From NCBI RefSeq assembly GCF_004382795.1, contig NZ_SMSG01000001.1, positions 496,001 to 560,000 on the forward strand: 64,000 nucleotides of DNA, written 5' to 3'. The position numbers and the translations under genes are program-made. Positions within the stretch are counted from its first letter, which is position 1. Every line of letters begins with the position of its first letter. The notes beneath the pieces are model-generated. The model was not told where the DNA came from, did not search any database, and saw only the letters and a program-made list of their open reading frames with translations. Of the stretch, positions 43,124 through 53,146 are shown in pieces. Origin of the DNA: Cumulibacter soli (GTDB lineage: Bacteria > Actinomycetota > Actinomycetes > Mycobacteriales > Antricoccaceae).

Positions 43124-44293
43124 ATGAGCATCACAGAGTCTACGGTCGAGCCGCCACGTTTCGGCCTACCGCGCGGAGTTGTCATACTGCTTGGCCTAGC
43201 CGCGACCGTCGTCGTGGTGGTCGGAATGCGACAGGTCGCCGACATCCTGGCACCGATATTTCTCGCTCTGTCCCTGACAATCACCGTCTACCCCGCGAGA
43301 ACCTGGCTGGAGCGGCATCGTGTGCCGAGTTGGCTCGCCACCATCCTCGTCGTGCTCGGAATCTACGTACTACTGATCGCGCTTATCCTTTCGTTCGCGC
43401 TTGGAATCGCCAAGTTGGCTCAGATCCTGCCCGAGTATGCCGATGAGATTCAGACGCGTATCGGCGACCTTCAATCGTGGCTTGCCGATCGCGGAATCGG
43501 CTCCGACGAGGTTCAGGACATCCTGAAGGGCTTCGACTACAGCGCTCTGGTCGGATTTGTCAGCGCGATTCTGGGCAGTCTGCTCAGCGTCGGATCGGTC
43601 CTGGTCTTCTTGATCGCCCTGGTGCTGTTCATGGGGTTGGACACCGCCATGTTCACTACCCGGATGCACCGGGTGCGCGGCGAACGGCAGCAGGCGCTGC
43701 TCGCGTTGGCCGCCTTCGCCAAGGGCACTCGCAAGTACTTCATGGTGTCGACCGTTTTCGGCGGAATCGTCGCCATCCTCGACTGGCTAGCCTTAGTCAT
43801 CCTCGGCGTGCCGGCTGCCCTGCTCTGGGGAATCCTGGCCTTCGTTACGAACTATATTCCGAATATTGGCTTCATCATCGGTCTGGTTCCACCGGCCTTG
43901 CTGGCGCTGATCACCAGCGGTCCGGGCACGATGCTCGCCGTCATCATCGTGTACATCGTGCTCAACTTCGTTATCCAGTCGATCATTCAGCCCAAGTACA
44001 TGGGCGACTCGGTCGGACTTACGACGACGGTGACGTTCTTGTCGTTGATCTTCTGGGCCTACGTGCTCGGCCCGCTCGGCGCGATCCTTGCGGTACCGAT
44101 GACGCTGCTCGCCAAGGCGACATTGGTCGATTTCGACCCGTCCAGCAAATGGCTGCAGCTCTTCCTCGGCGATTCGCCGAACTTCGACGCGCCTAAACGA
44201 CGCCGTCGACGGCGCAGATCCCGTACCTCCGCCCCCGAGGACGACGATGCCGACAGCGCGTTGCCGACCGATCATGAGTCTCCAGCTGGTTAG
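43124..44293 (+). CDS. AI-2E family transporter (TqsA/PerM type)
   Basis: The 389-residue protein has about eight helices. The N-terminal half carries ILAPIFLALSLTITVYPARTWLERH, and the conserved C-terminal half reads LGVPAALLWGILAFVTNYIPNIG. These blocks are characteristic of the family, which includes quorum-signal exporters and ion transporters. The substrate is not predictable. The C-terminus is a basic tract (RRRRRR) then an acidic tail. It converges with mscS, with 4 bp overlap. Confidence 0.9.
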   Translation: MSITESTVEPPRFGLPRGVVILLGLAATVVVVVGMRQVADILAPIFLALSLTITVYPARTWLERHRVPSWLATILVVLGIYVLLIALILSFALGIAKLAQILPEYADEIQTRIGDLQSWLADRGIGSDEVQDILKGFDYSALVGFVSAILGSLLSVGSVLVFLIALVLFMGLDTAMFTTRMHRVRGERQQALLALAAFAKGTRKYFMVSTVFGGIVAILDWLALVILGVPAALLWGILAFVTNYIPNIGFIIGLVPPALLALITSGPGTMLAVIIVYIVLNFVIQSIIQPKYMGDSVGLTTTVTFLSLIFWAYVLGPLGAILAVPMTLLAKATLVDFDPSSKWLQLFLGDSPNFDAPKRRRRRRRSRTSAPEDDDADSALPTDHESPAG

Positions 44294-45129
44294 ATTGCCG
44301 GAGGGCGGGTGTACGGCGCTTCCGGCCGCTGGGAGGTAACGGTGGCGGCCACCGCTTGCACGTCCAATGCCCGCCCGATAGCCGATACGACGGCGGACGT
44401 CGTCGGCACGTACGTCACGGGATCGGTCCAGTACCGGACCAGCATGGTCAGCTTGCGTCGTTCGATACTCAGCATCAACACCGTTGGCATTGGGTCCGTC
44501 AGCACATTCGGGGTGCTGGCCGCGGCGGCGCTCAACACCCGACGTAGTTGATTGATCCGGCGTTCGCGCTCCGGACCGTCAGCGACCAGTTCGCAGCGCA
44601 CCTCGACCTCCGAGCGTCGGCGACCGAAGCGGGTGTGGTTGACCAGCGGTTCTGCGAGAATCAGCGCATTCGGCACATGCACGATGCGGCCGTCAGTCGT
44701 CGTGATCAACACCGAGCGGCCGTTGAGACTGGTCACCGTTCCTACATATCCGTGCGATTCGACCTCATCGCCGACATCTACGGGTTTGCGGCTCTGCAAA
44801 ACGATCCCGGCGCCGAAGTTGTCCGCGACTCCCCGCAGCACCAGGAACGCCAAAGCGGCGATGACGATGACGACCACCAGCACCGGTCGAATCTGCGCGC
44901 CGAGAAATGACAACGCAAAACCGACACCCAGGAACAGCACCAGGTATTTGACGGCACGCACGATCAGCAGCCGTAAGTTCTCCGATATCCCGTGCACCTT
45001 GGCCAATGCCGCGTTGACCGTGTGCTTACTGACGCGGAACGCGACCCAGGTCAGCAATAGCGTCGCTACCGCGAAAGCGATATCCCAGGCACTCACCTCA
45101 CTGGGGGAAACTATGTCCTCAATGGTCAC
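44290..45129 (-). CDS. Mechanosensitive ion channel, MscS family
   Basis: The 279-residue protein has about three N-terminal helices (near 15-33, 55-77 and 80-100). The pore-lining segment ALAFLVLRGVADNFGAGI is then followed by the beta-domain block VGDEVESHGYVGTVTSLNGRSVLITTTDG, typical of MscS channels. It should release solutes on hypo-osmotic shock. It is divergent from sulP1, and one dyad copy lies in the gap. Confidence 0.9.
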   Translation of the reverse strand: MTIEDIVSPSEVSAWDIAFAVATLLLTWVAFRVSKHTVNAALAKVHGISENLRLLIVRAVKYLVLFLGVGFALSFLGAQIRPVLVVVIVIAALAFLVLRGVADNFGAGIVLQSRKPVDVGDEVESHGYVGTVTSLNGRSVLITTTDGRIVHVPNALILAEPLVNHTRFGRRRSEVEVRCELVADGPERERRINQLRRVLSAAAASTPNVLTDPMPTVLMLSIERRKLTMLVRYWTDPVTYVPTTSAVVSAIGRALDVQAVAATVTSQRPEAPYTRPPAI

Positions 45130-45232
45130 CGCTCGCCATCCCTTTCCGCCCGATCATCACTGCGCCCTCAGGACGCACCTGGTACACCGCTATGGCTTAC
45201 CGCCGCACCGACCTCCTCGCTGTCACCCGTCG

Positions 45233-45249
45233 CGGGTGATGTAGCGGCC
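45233..45249. promoter_or_regulatory. 17-bp dyad copy c, TCACCC-GTCGC-GGGTGA
   Basis: A perfect dyad in the divergent gap between mscS and the first SulP gene, 104 bp upstream of mscS and 93 bp upstream of sulP. Confidence 0.65.
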
Positions 45250-45341
45250 ACACCGCCGAAGCACGCTGACAACAGAAGGCGTGCGGTTCGTGGCCGCTGG
45301 CACTCCTCGGATGTGGAGATCATGGTGAGCGACGCAGGGGC

Positions 45342-47066
45342 ATGGGCGCGATGAGCTCGGATATGACCCAGGATCGTCGGTCGCGGCTAGTGGGATTCTT
45401 GCCGCGCCGACGGGATATCGGACACGATCTGGGTGCTGGCCTGACCGTCGCGTTGGTCAGCGTCGCGGAGGGTATGGCGTACGCGCTGGTCGCGGGAGTC
45501 GACCCGATCTATGGCCTCTATGCAGGCTCCATCACCGTCATCATTGGCTCGTTGCTCGCCTCGACCTCGCTGCTGATGGTGACGGCCACGAACGCGCTCG
45601 CGTTGGTCACTGCCGACAAGATCGGCGCCCTCGGCTCAGATGACCCGGCGAAGGCCATGTTTACCTTGACGCTGCTGGTCGGGGTCGTGATGACCATCCT
45701 CGGGTTACTGAGGCTCGGATCTCTCATCCGTTTCATCTCCCGAGAGATATCCGCCGCGCTCGTGACCGCCGTCGCGTTACTGATCGTGCTCGGCCAGTAC
45801 AAGGATCTCGTGGGGTACACCAGCGACCTCGACGGCAACAAGGTCCGTAAAGCCATCGATATCACCGCGCACCTCCCCAGTTGGGATGGGCCAACAGTCG
45901 CTGTAGGCGTCGCCTGCATCATGTTGATCGTCCTGACCAAGAGAACCAAGTTTCGCTCGTACGCCGATATCGTGGCTCTCGTCGTCGGTACCGCCGTCGT
46001 CGCGGCCTTCGACCTGCAGAGCATCGAAACGATCGGCGACATAGCGTCCATCCCGACCGGCCTGGATTCAGTGCCCACCCCACATATGCCTGACCTGTCG
46101 TTGGTTCCCACGCTCATACCGGCCGCGATAGCCGCGGCGATCGTCGGATTATCGGAGGCCGCGACGGTGGGGTCGGCCTATCCGAACAGAGACGGCACCC
46201 CCTCGGACGCGAGCCGGGACTTCATCGCGCAAGGGGCTGCAAACATCGTCGGCGGGTTCTTCCGCACGATGGTGGTCGCGGGCTCGCTGTCGCGAACGGG
46301 CGTCAACGCCTCAGCGTCGGCTCGCAGTCGCTGGGCCGGCGTGTATGCGGGCATCCTTCTGGTGATCCTAATTGTGCTCGCGGGCAACGTCGCCGAGCTG
46401 ATACCGCTGTGTACCCTGGCCGCGATCCTCATCGTCATCGGCGCCGAGACCATGGTCCGCGAGTTACGCCACCTGATCCAGTCCCGGTTCGTATCGTGGC
46501 CGCACCTGGTCGCCGGCGCGATCACGGTGCTCGTGGGTGTACTGGATGAGATCACGACAGCCGTGTTCACCGGCGTTGGGCTCTCGCTGCTGTTGTTCAC
46601 CCTGACTATGGGCGATCGGCTCAAGATAACCGCATGGCAACCGATCTCGGCCGGGCAATGGCGCGAGACGACTCCGCCCGAGAGGCTGGAGGTGGGCAGT
46701 ACGACCGTGCTCGCGCTGAGCGGTTCGGCATACTTCGCGTCGGTGTATCGCGCCAGCCACGCATTCCCGAAGAGTGATGAGCAGGGCGGCGCGGCAGTCA
46801 TCCTGCAGGTGCGGGGACGACGCCTCTACTCGCTGACCGGTGTCGACTTCCTACTGGACCTCGTGCGGGACCTCAAGAAGTCGAGGAATCTCGTTATTCT
46901 GGCGGATGCCGAACCCAGCCAGCGCCGCACGTTCGAACGGACGGGGCTCCTCGCCGAGGTCGGCGAGGAGCACGTGATCTGGCGGGAGAGCGTCATCGGT
47001 GCCGCCGCGACCGAGGCGTTTGCGGTCGCGCAGCAGTGGCACTCCGCTAATACGAGTCAGCAGTAG
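45342..47066 (+). CDS. SulP family anion permease, first of a tandem pair
   Basis: About 12 hydrophobic segments are followed by a C-terminal STAS-like domain (about 440-560) in this 574-residue protein. The N-terminal block LVSVAEGMAYALVAGVDPIYGLYAG is the SulP signature. The family carries sulfate, bicarbonate or other anions; the direction and ion cannot be read. Its start is ATG at 45342 or 45351. It lies 2 bp before the second SulP gene. Confidence 0.9.
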   Translation: MGAMSSDMTQDRRSRLVGFLPRRRDIGHDLGAGLTVALVSVAEGMAYALVAGVDPIYGLYAGSITVIIGSLLASTSLLMVTATNALALVTADKIGALGSDDPAKAMFTLTLLVGVVMTILGLLRLGSLIRFISREISAALVTAVALLIVLGQYKDLVGYTSDLDGNKVRKAIDITAHLPSWDGPTVAVGVACIMLIVLTKRTKFRSYADIVALVVGTAVVAAFDLQSIETIGDIASIPTGLDSVPTPHMPDLSLVPTLIPAAIAAAIVGLSEAATVGSAYPNRDGTPSDASRDFIAQGAANIVGGFFRTMVVAGSLSRTGVNASASARSRWAGVYAGILLVILIVLAGNVAELIPLCTLAAILIVIGAETMVRELRHLIQSRFVSWPHLVAGAITVLVGVLDEITTAVFTGVGLSLLLFTLTMGDRLKITAWQPISAGQWRETTPPERLEVGSTTVLALSGSAYFASVYRASHAFPKSDEQGGAAVILQVRGRRLYSLTGVDFLLDLVRDLKKSRNLVILADAEPSQRRTFERTGLLAEVGEEHVIWRESVIGAAATEAFAVAQQWHSANTSQQ

Positions 47067-47068
47067 CC

Positions 47069-48691
47069 GTGCCCGCACTCATCCCGACAATCGCCGGCTA
47101 CCGCACACAGTGGCTGCCGTCCGATGTCATCGCTGGACTAACCGCCGGCTCCGTGGTGATTCCGCAAGCCATGGCCTACGCGACCATTGCCGAAATGCCC
47201 GTGCAGGCCGGATTGTACACCTGCATCGTTCCGATGCTGGTGTACGCGCTACTCGGCGGTTCGCGCACGATGAGCGTATCGACGACGTCCACGATCGCGA
47301 CGCTCAGCGCCACGACGGTGATAGCGGCAGGTGTGGCGGCGGGTTCGCAGAACGCGCTCGGAACTCTCAGCGCGCTGACCCTCCTGGTCGGCGCGATTCT
47401 GCTTGTCGCACGACTGCTGCGTCTTGGCTCGCTCGTCGAAGCGATCAACAAACCCACCATCATCGGCGTGCAGATCGGTGTCGGAATTACCGTCGCGCTC
47501 GGGCAATTGCCGAAACTCCTCGGCGAGGGCGATGATCCCAGCGGCGAGGGATTCATTCGCGCGCTGGCTGGCGTCACTCGCTCACTGTCCTCGGCGAACA
47601 CCGCGACGATCCTGCTCGCAGTCGGCTCAATTGCAACGTTGCTGGTGATCAAGCGCTGGCTCCCCCGCGTCCCTGGACCGCTCATTGTCGTGGTGGCGGG
47701 GATCCTGCTCATGGCGCTAACTCCACTCGCTGATGCGGGAGTACGCCAAATCGATGCGATCCCGCGAGGGTTGCCGGTACCTGCATTACCAGACTTCGCC
47801 CACCTCAGCGGACTCGTGCCCGGCGCACTCGCGATTTCGGTGATGGTGTTCCTGGAATCGGCAGCTGTCGCTCGTAGCCTCCGGGCGCCTGGGGACAAGC
47901 AGATCAACAGCGACCGCGAACTGTTTGCGGTCGCAACCGCCAATGTCGCTGGCTCGCTGTTCGCGGCGATGCCCGCGGCCGGCGGCTTCTCACAGAGTGC
48001 CGTCAACCGCGCTGCCGGGGCGCGATCACAGTTGTCCGCGATCGTCACCGTACTACTCGCGGTCCTTGTGGCTCTTCTCTTAGCCCCGGTGCTGAGCATG
48101 TTGCCGGAGGCAACTCTAGCCTCGATGGTGTTCGTCGCGGTCATCGGACTGGTCGACATACGCGCCCTGATGCGGATACGGAGGATCAGTGGTCGCGATT
48201 TCTGGTTGGCGATCGTCACTGCAGCACTCGGTCTTACCGCCGGACTGCTGGCAGCAGTGGCGGCGGGAATCGTCATCACGCTCGGCCTCGTGCTGCACGA
48301 GTTGAACCGGGTCAACATCTCGATTAGCGGGCACCGGGACGACGTGCTCGCGATACTTATCGGAGGCCCGTTATACACGTCCAACATCTTGTCCTCGGAA
48401 CTCGCGGTGCTCGACTTGGCCAAGCAACACCCTGATGTCCGGGCTATCGCAATCGACCTAGGACGTCAGTATCAGGTCAGCGTCACGATTATCGAAGGCC
48501 TGCAGGACCTCGATCGCGAACTTGCGGCGGCGGGAATCCAGCTTCGACTCGCACGCTTACAGCCCACGGTGTCGCAGACCTTGGCCCGAACGCCCTGGTA
48601 TCAGCAATTCGAGGCCGAGCATCGCGTCTTCGCTACCGTCGGCCACGCGCTCGCTACCCCACCAACTGATTCATTCACCCAACCTGGGTGA
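47069..48691 (+). CDS. SulP family anion permease, second of a tandem pair
   Basis: This 540-residue SulP protein carries a clearer family start, VVIPQAMAYATIAEMPVQAGLYT, and a C-terminal STAS domain (from about 415). It is only moderately similar to its neighbour, so the pair may be an old duplication or a heteromer. GTG start. The stop codon lies inside a perfect copy of the 17-bp dyad. Confidence 0.9.
   Translation: MPALIPTIAGYRTQWLPSDVIAGLTAGSVVIPQAMAYATIAEMPVQAGLYTCIVPMLVYALLGGSRTMSVSTTSTIATLSATTVIAAGVAAGSQNALGTLSALTLLVGAILLVARLLRLGSLVEAINKPTIIGVQIGVGITVALGQLPKLLGEGDDPSGEGFIRALAGVTRSLSSANTATILLAVGSIATLLVIKRWLPRVPGPLIVVVAGILLMALTPLADAGVRQIDAIPRGLPVPALPDFAHLSGLVPGALAISVMVFLESAAVARSLRAPGDKQINSDRELFAVATANVAGSLFAAMPAAGGFSQSAVNRAAGARSQLSAIVTVLLAVLVALLLAPVLSMLPEATLASMVFVAVIGLVDIRALMRIRRISGRDFWLAIVTAALGLTAGLLAAVAAGIVITLGLVLHELNRVNISISGHRDDVLAILIGGPLYTSNILSSELAVLDLAKQHPDVRAIAIDLGRQYQVSVTIIEGLQDLDRELAAAGIQLRLARLQPTVSQTLARTPWYQQFEAEHRVFATVGHALATPPTDSFTQPG
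48675..48691. promoter_or_regulatory. 17-bp dyad copy d, TCACCC-AACCT-GGGTGA
   Basis: A perfect dyad whose last three bases are the stop codon of the second SulP gene. It lies 77 bp upstream of the first GAP-family gene, which it would control. Confidence 0.65.
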
Positions 48692-48767
48692 ACCGCTCTC
48701 GGCTTGCAGAAGGCCACTGTGAAGCGTCGGTATCGTCCGGCGGCACAACAGCACAAGCGGAGTCACC

Positions 48768-49481
48768 ATGGGATCGCTTCTCCTGCAGCTACTACCGGTG
48801 GGCTTGGGCATCATCATCAGCCCGCTGGCCATCGTGGCCGGGATCGTTGTTCTCGGCTCACGTCGAGCGCGGGTCAACAGCGTCGCGTACCTCATCGGCT
48901 GGGTGGCCGGTATCGCCGTGTCGATCGTCGTGTCCCTATGGATCTTCCACCTCTTGGAGATCAACGCGCGACGCGATCCCCCGGCCTGGCTGACCGTTGT
49001 CCATTTTCTGCTCGCCGCAGTCCTGATCGTGCTGGCCGTGTTGGTGCTGTCGCGTCAAAAGGCCGCGGTAACGCGTATGGCTGCAGCGAGCACACCGCGG
49101 GAGGTGGTCAAGGCAGCACCGTCACTGCCTGGGTGGTTGCGCGCGATCGACGAGTTCACGCCGATACGCACCGGGCTCACCGGCTTCGGTCTCTTCGTGT
49201 TGAACCCGGTCGATCTGTCTTGTGCGATCGCCGGCGCGTTGACGCTCTCACTAGCCGATGTGAGTCCCGCCGCGCAACTGACCGCCACGATCATTTTTGT
49301 GGTGGTTTCGTCTGCGTCGATCCTGGTACCGGTGTCCTACCTGGTGCTGCGCGGGTCGAGGGCCGAGCCGGCATTGCACCGGCTGCGCGATTGGGTCACC
49401 GGCCACACCGGTGTGATGAATGCGCTGTTGCTGCTGGTCATCGCCGCGTTGCAGTTGGTCAAAGGGCTGCAGTCGCTGTGA
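48768..49481 (+). CDS. GAP/Sap family membrane protein, copy 1
   Basis: The 237-residue protein has six predicted helices arranged as two groups of three. The N-terminal block LLPVGLGIIISPLAIVAGIVVL and GFGLFVLNPVDLSCAIAGAL are typical. GAP (GPL-addressing) and Sap proteins in mycobacteria help move glycolipids or sulfolipid to the surface, and the fold resembles LysE. Substrate here unknown. Confidence 0.87.
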   Translation: MGSLLLQLLPVGLGIIISPLAIVAGIVVLGSRRARVNSVAYLIGWVAGIAVSIVVSLWIFHLLEINARRDPPAWLTVVHFLLAAVLIVLAVLVLSRQKAAVTRMAAASTPREVVKAAPSLPGWLRAIDEFTPIRTGLTGFGLFVLNPVDLSCAIAGALTLSLADVSPAAQLTATIIFVVVSSASILVPVSYLVLRGSRAEPALHRLRDWVTGHTGVMNALLLLVIAALQLVKGLQSL

Positions 49482-49514
49482 ACCCTCACCTGGCCGTGAC
49501 GACCGGCCTGCACG

Positions 49515-50435
49515 TCATCCACGTATGACGCACCGAAACCCCAAATGGCTAGTGCTGCTGCGGACCGACTGACCCTGGCGCGCGGGCGGGCGGTATCGCC
49601 GACAGTACGACGGTGCGCAGATGTGTGAGCCGCCCTTCATCACCTTGCGATCCGATTCCGTTAGCGGGCTTTCGGGCGCGCAGCAGGAGTGCGCGACCGC
49701 GTCCGCCCCGGCATGGCTCTCGGTCCACGTGGACGTCGTCCACTCCCACACATTTCCGATCATGTCGACGAGGCCCCAGTCGTTCTCGCGGTAATGCCCT
49801 ACCGGCGTCGTCCGCTCGCGTCCGGGAGGGTCCAAATTCTGCCACGGGAATTCTCCGCGCCAGGTGTTCGCCATGCTCCTACCTCGTGGCTCAAGCTCAT
49901 CGCCCCACGCAAACTCGGTCGGCGCTCGGCCGCCGCGGGCGGCGTACTCCCACTCAACCTCACTCGCGAGTTCTTTCCCGGCCCATTCGGCGTAGGCCCG
50001 CGCATCCTCGAACGCAACGTGCACCACCGGATGGCGCTCGAGCCCATGCAGGGTGCTGCCGGGGCCCAGCGGGCTTTTCCAGGTCGCGCCCGGTACCCAT
50101 TGCCACCATCGTTGCCAGTTGTCGAGCGGAACCGGGCCGTCGGTCTGGGTGAATACCAGCGATCCCGAAAGGAGTTGCTCCGGGCGCGCGTCAGGAAACT
50201 CCTCTATGGTCGGTGCGATCTCGGCGACGGTCTGATGGCCGGTGTCACGAACGAATCGGCGGAACTCGGCATTGGTGACCGGATGCTGATCCATCCAGAA
50301 TCCTGATACGTGCTCGAGATGCGCGGGACGTTCCTCCGGATAGTGCTTGTCGCTGCCCATCACAAATTTGCCGGCCGGAATCTGCACCATATCCTTGAAC
50401 GGATCGGCGTTCGTTGCGCGGTGAACGCGGGGCAT
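49515..50435 (-). CDS. Formylglycine-generating enzyme family protein (SUMF1)
   Basis: The enzyme oxidises a Cys in the CxPxR motif of sulfatases to formylglycine. In this 306-residue protein the catalytic Cys pair is Cys273 and Cys278 (GGSHICAPSYCRRYR), the arrangement seen in Streptomyces FGE. NVWEWTT and the N-terminal GKFVMGSD also fit. GGAGG precedes the ATG. Its likely substrate, the arylsulfatase gene, is immediately upstream on the same strand. Confidence 0.94.
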   Translation of the reverse strand: MPRVHRATNADPFKDMVQIPAGKFVMGSDKHYPEERPAHLEHVSGFWMDQHPVTNAEFRRFVRDTGHQTVAEIAPTIEEFPDARPEQLLSGSLVFTQTDGPVPLDNWQRWWQWVPGATWKSPLGPGSTLHGLERHPVVHVAFEDARAYAEWAGKELASEVEWEYAARGGRAPTEFAWGDELEPRGRSMANTWRGEFPWQNLDPPGRERTTPVGHYRENDWGLVDMIGNVWEWTTSTWTESHAGADAVAHSCCAPESPLTESDRKVMKGGSHICAPSYCRRYRPPARQGQSVRSSTSHLGFRCVIRG

Positions 50436-50556
50436 GGAAGGCCTCCCTAACTCGACGACGGCGCACGATGCCGTTCGCAGGTTCCTAGCGGATCGTCGCC
50501 TCAGACGTGATCCCCAGCTCCGAATGCGTGAGCCGGGGATCGCGTCCGACGATCGA

Positions 50557-52878
50557 CTACTCCCTCGATAGCACGGCGAGCGCCTCGGTCTCAAGATCCA
50601 GGTACGCCTCAGGACTCACATCGACCGCGACACCGTAGATCCTGCCGCCAGTGAAGGCGAACGGGCTCGTGTAATCGCGGCTCACGTTGTCACCGCTGTC
50701 AAAGCCGACGCACAGTCCGTCGCCGCAAAGCGTGAACTTTCCGGTCTGGGTCCGCATCGGCCCGGAATCCACGACTTGGTCATCGACGTACAACTTCGCT
50801 GTACCGAGGGACTCACGAAACTCACCCGCCCCCTCCCGGACGAACTCGACCCCAAGTGCGTGCTTACCCGCAGGAAGTACGTCGGATACAAACGTCTGTT
50901 CCGGTTTCACGCCGAGGAAGTTGTAGACGTAATGGAGCTTGCGGTTCTTGATGAACAGCGAATGGCCGCCGAACCGAGACCCGTGCGCGAAGATGACACC
51001 CTCGGCGTCCTCGGTGATGTCGACGTCCGCGATGATCTTGTACGAGCGTCCCCGTACGCTCACCGCTACACCTTCTGGTACGGCCCCTGAATCGGGGTAG
51101 TAGATGTAGCGGTTCCGTGACGGTTCTGCTTGTGGCCGCTCCACGGTCAATTGCTCCAGGGCAGAGCGGTCATCGAGCGGCAACACCTGATTCGCCTCAG
51201 CCTCTTCGAACCACGCGGCGACTAACTCCTGCACCTTCTCCGGATAGTCGGCCGCAAGGTTGTGTGCCTCGGCGCGATCCTCTTCGAGGTTGTAGAGCTC
51301 CCATTCGTCCTCGTCGAAGCGCCCGTGACCGGTCAGCGGCGCGTGTACCGCGGCAACCTTCCACCCGTCTTGCCAGAGCCCACGAGTCCCAAGCATGCAG
51401 TAGTACTGGCGCTGTTTTGCGGTAGGTGCGTCGGCGCCGTCAAAGCTGTAGCGCATCGATACGCCGTTCAGCGGCTTTTGCTCGACTCCGCGGTACACAT
51501 CCGGCATGTCGATTCCCGCCACGTCCAGGATCGTCGGCACGATGTCCGTCACGTGGTGATACTGGTGCCGGATCTCGCCCTTTGCCTTAATACCCGCCGG
51601 CCAGTGGATGATCATCGGATCGCAGGTGCCGCCAGCGTACTGGGAGTAGCGCTTGAACATTTGGAACGGCGCCGAGAAAGCCGCGGCCCACCCTGTCGGG
51701 TAATGGTTGTACGTGTCCGGCGACCCGAGGGCATCGAGATACTGCAGGTTCTCCTCTACATCGTCCGGGAATCCGTTGAAGAACTTGTTCTCATTGACCG
51801 ACCCGCTGGTCGAGCCCTCACCCGAAGCGCCGTTATCGGCGCAGTAGAAGATCAGCGTGTTATCGAGCTGCCCCGACTGCTCAAGGTAGTCCACCATGCG
51901 GCCAATCTGCGCATCGGTATACTCCGAGAATCCCGCGAATACCTCAGCCATACGTGAGAACAAGCGCTTCTCATCGTCTGAGCACTGGTCCCACGGTTTG
52001 ACATAGTCAGCGGCGTTCGCCTGGTCCTCCGGAAGAGGGTTGAACGGTGTGAGCGGCGTGCCTTCGGGCAGGATGCCGCGATCGATCATCCGTTGCAGGA
52101 CCCATTCGCGATAGGCGTCGTATCCGTCGTCGAACATGCCCTTGTATTTGGCTGTGTATTCCGCGGGCGAATGATGCGGCGCATGATTAGCGCCCGGGCA
52201 GAACCACATGTACCACGGCTTCGAGGGATTTCCGGACTTCTGGTCACGGATCATCCGGATAGCCTGGTCGGCCATGTCCTTAGATAAGTGGTATCCATCT
52301 TCTGGCGAATAGGGCTGCTCTATGTAGTGGCTGTCCTCAACGAGGTCCGGGTACCAGTTGTTCGTCTCGCCGCCGAGGAATCCGTAGAAGCGATCGAACC
52401 CCATCGACAGCGGCCACGCCGACCGACTTCCACCTGCGGAGTTGTCTTCTTCGGGCACATTGTGGTCCTTACCGACCCAGAACGTCGAGTACCCGTTGTC
52501 CTGGAGCACCTGGCCGATAGTCGCGCACTCGGCCGGAATGCGACCGGAGGCGCCGGGGAATCCGTTGGTGCCCTCCATGATGCAGGCGACGTTATTGACG
52601 TGGTGATTACGCCCGGTGAGGAAGACCGACCGGGTCGGCGAGCACAACGCTGTCGTGTGCCATTGCGTATAGGTCAATCCGTTCTGCGCGAGGCGATCCA
52701 GCGTCGGCATGTTGATCCGCCCGCCGTACGGCGACCAGGACGCCATGCCCGTGTCGTCGTACAGGATGACCAGGATGTTCGGGGCGCCCTCCTTCGCCCG
52801 CGTGAGTTCGAACGGCCCCCAGTCGGGCACCGAATCACGCACATCCAACTTGATCGTGCCCTGAAACTCTTTCGCCAT
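50557..52878 (-). CDS. Arylsulfatase, formylglycine type
   Basis: The 773-residue enzyme carries the modification motif Cys79-Ser-Pro-Thr-Arg83 and metal Asp41/Asp42 near the N-terminus. It resembles the large AtsA-like arylsulfatases, with a C-terminal extra domain (about 575-770). No signal peptide is visible, so it may be cytoplasmic. The start ATG is chosen with GGAGAG seven bases upstream. FGE follows downstream. Confidence 0.95.
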   Translation of the reverse strand: MAKEFQGTIKLDVRDSVPDWGPFELTRAKEGAPNILVILYDDTGMASWSPYGGRINMPTLDRLAQNGLTYTQWHTTALCSPTRSVFLTGRNHHVNNVACIMEGTNGFPGASGRIPAECATIGQVLQDNGYSTFWVGKDHNVPEEDNSAGGSRSAWPLSMGFDRFYGFLGGETNNWYPDLVEDSHYIEQPYSPEDGYHLSKDMADQAIRMIRDQKSGNPSKPWYMWFCPGANHAPHHSPAEYTAKYKGMFDDGYDAYREWVLQRMIDRGILPEGTPLTPFNPLPEDQANAADYVKPWDQCSDDEKRLFSRMAEVFAGFSEYTDAQIGRMVDYLEQSGQLDNTLIFYCADNGASGEGSTSGSVNENKFFNGFPDDVEENLQYLDALGSPDTYNHYPTGWAAAFSAPFQMFKRYSQYAGGTCDPMIIHWPAGIKAKGEIRHQYHHVTDIVPTILDVAGIDMPDVYRGVEQKPLNGVSMRYSFDGADAPTAKQRQYYCMLGTRGLWQDGWKVAAVHAPLTGHGRFDEDEWELYNLEEDRAEAHNLAADYPEKVQELVAAWFEEAEANQVLPLDDRSALEQLTVERPQAEPSRNRYIYYPDSGAVPEGVAVSVRGRSYKIIADVDITEDAEGVIFAHGSRFGGHSLFIKNRKLHYVYNFLGVKPEQTFVSDVLPAGKHALGVEFVREGAGEFRESLGTAKLYVDDQVVDSGPMRTQTGKFTLCGDGLCVGFDSGDNVSRDYTSPFAFTGGRIYGVAVDVSPEAYLDLETEALAVLSRE

Positions 52879-53011
52879 GACAAGACTCTCCAAACTCGGT
52901 GCGCACGCGCGCGATCAGATCAAGTCCACCTACCGGTGTGCTATCCGGAAGGTCAGCGATCGGCAATCAACCGCTACGGGCGAAAATTAACCTCTCATCA
53001 GGCGCCGGAGG

Positions 53012-53028
53012 TCATCCGGGACGGGTGA
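53012..53028. promoter_or_regulatory. 17-bp dyad copy e, TCATCC-GGGAC-GGGTGA
   Basis: Eleven of twelve arm bases match. It lies in the gap between the arylsulfatase and second GAP gene, 51 bp (start to start) from copy f. Confidence 0.55.
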
Positions 53029-53062
53029 ACTCTGTAGTCATCTACGCAGCCGCACGCCCGGA

Positions 53063-53079
53063 CCACCCAGTGCGGGTGA
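53063..53079. promoter_or_regulatory. 17-bp dyad copy f, CCACCC-AGTGC-GGGTGA
   Basis: Eleven of twelve arm bases match; the first base is C rather than T. It lies 67 bp upstream of the second GAP gene. Confidence 0.55.
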
Positions 53080-53146
53080 GCTCATTGACGCCTAGCGCTG
53101 GAAGCATGTGCCGACACCCAGTATTCGACGGCGGATCGGATGTTCG

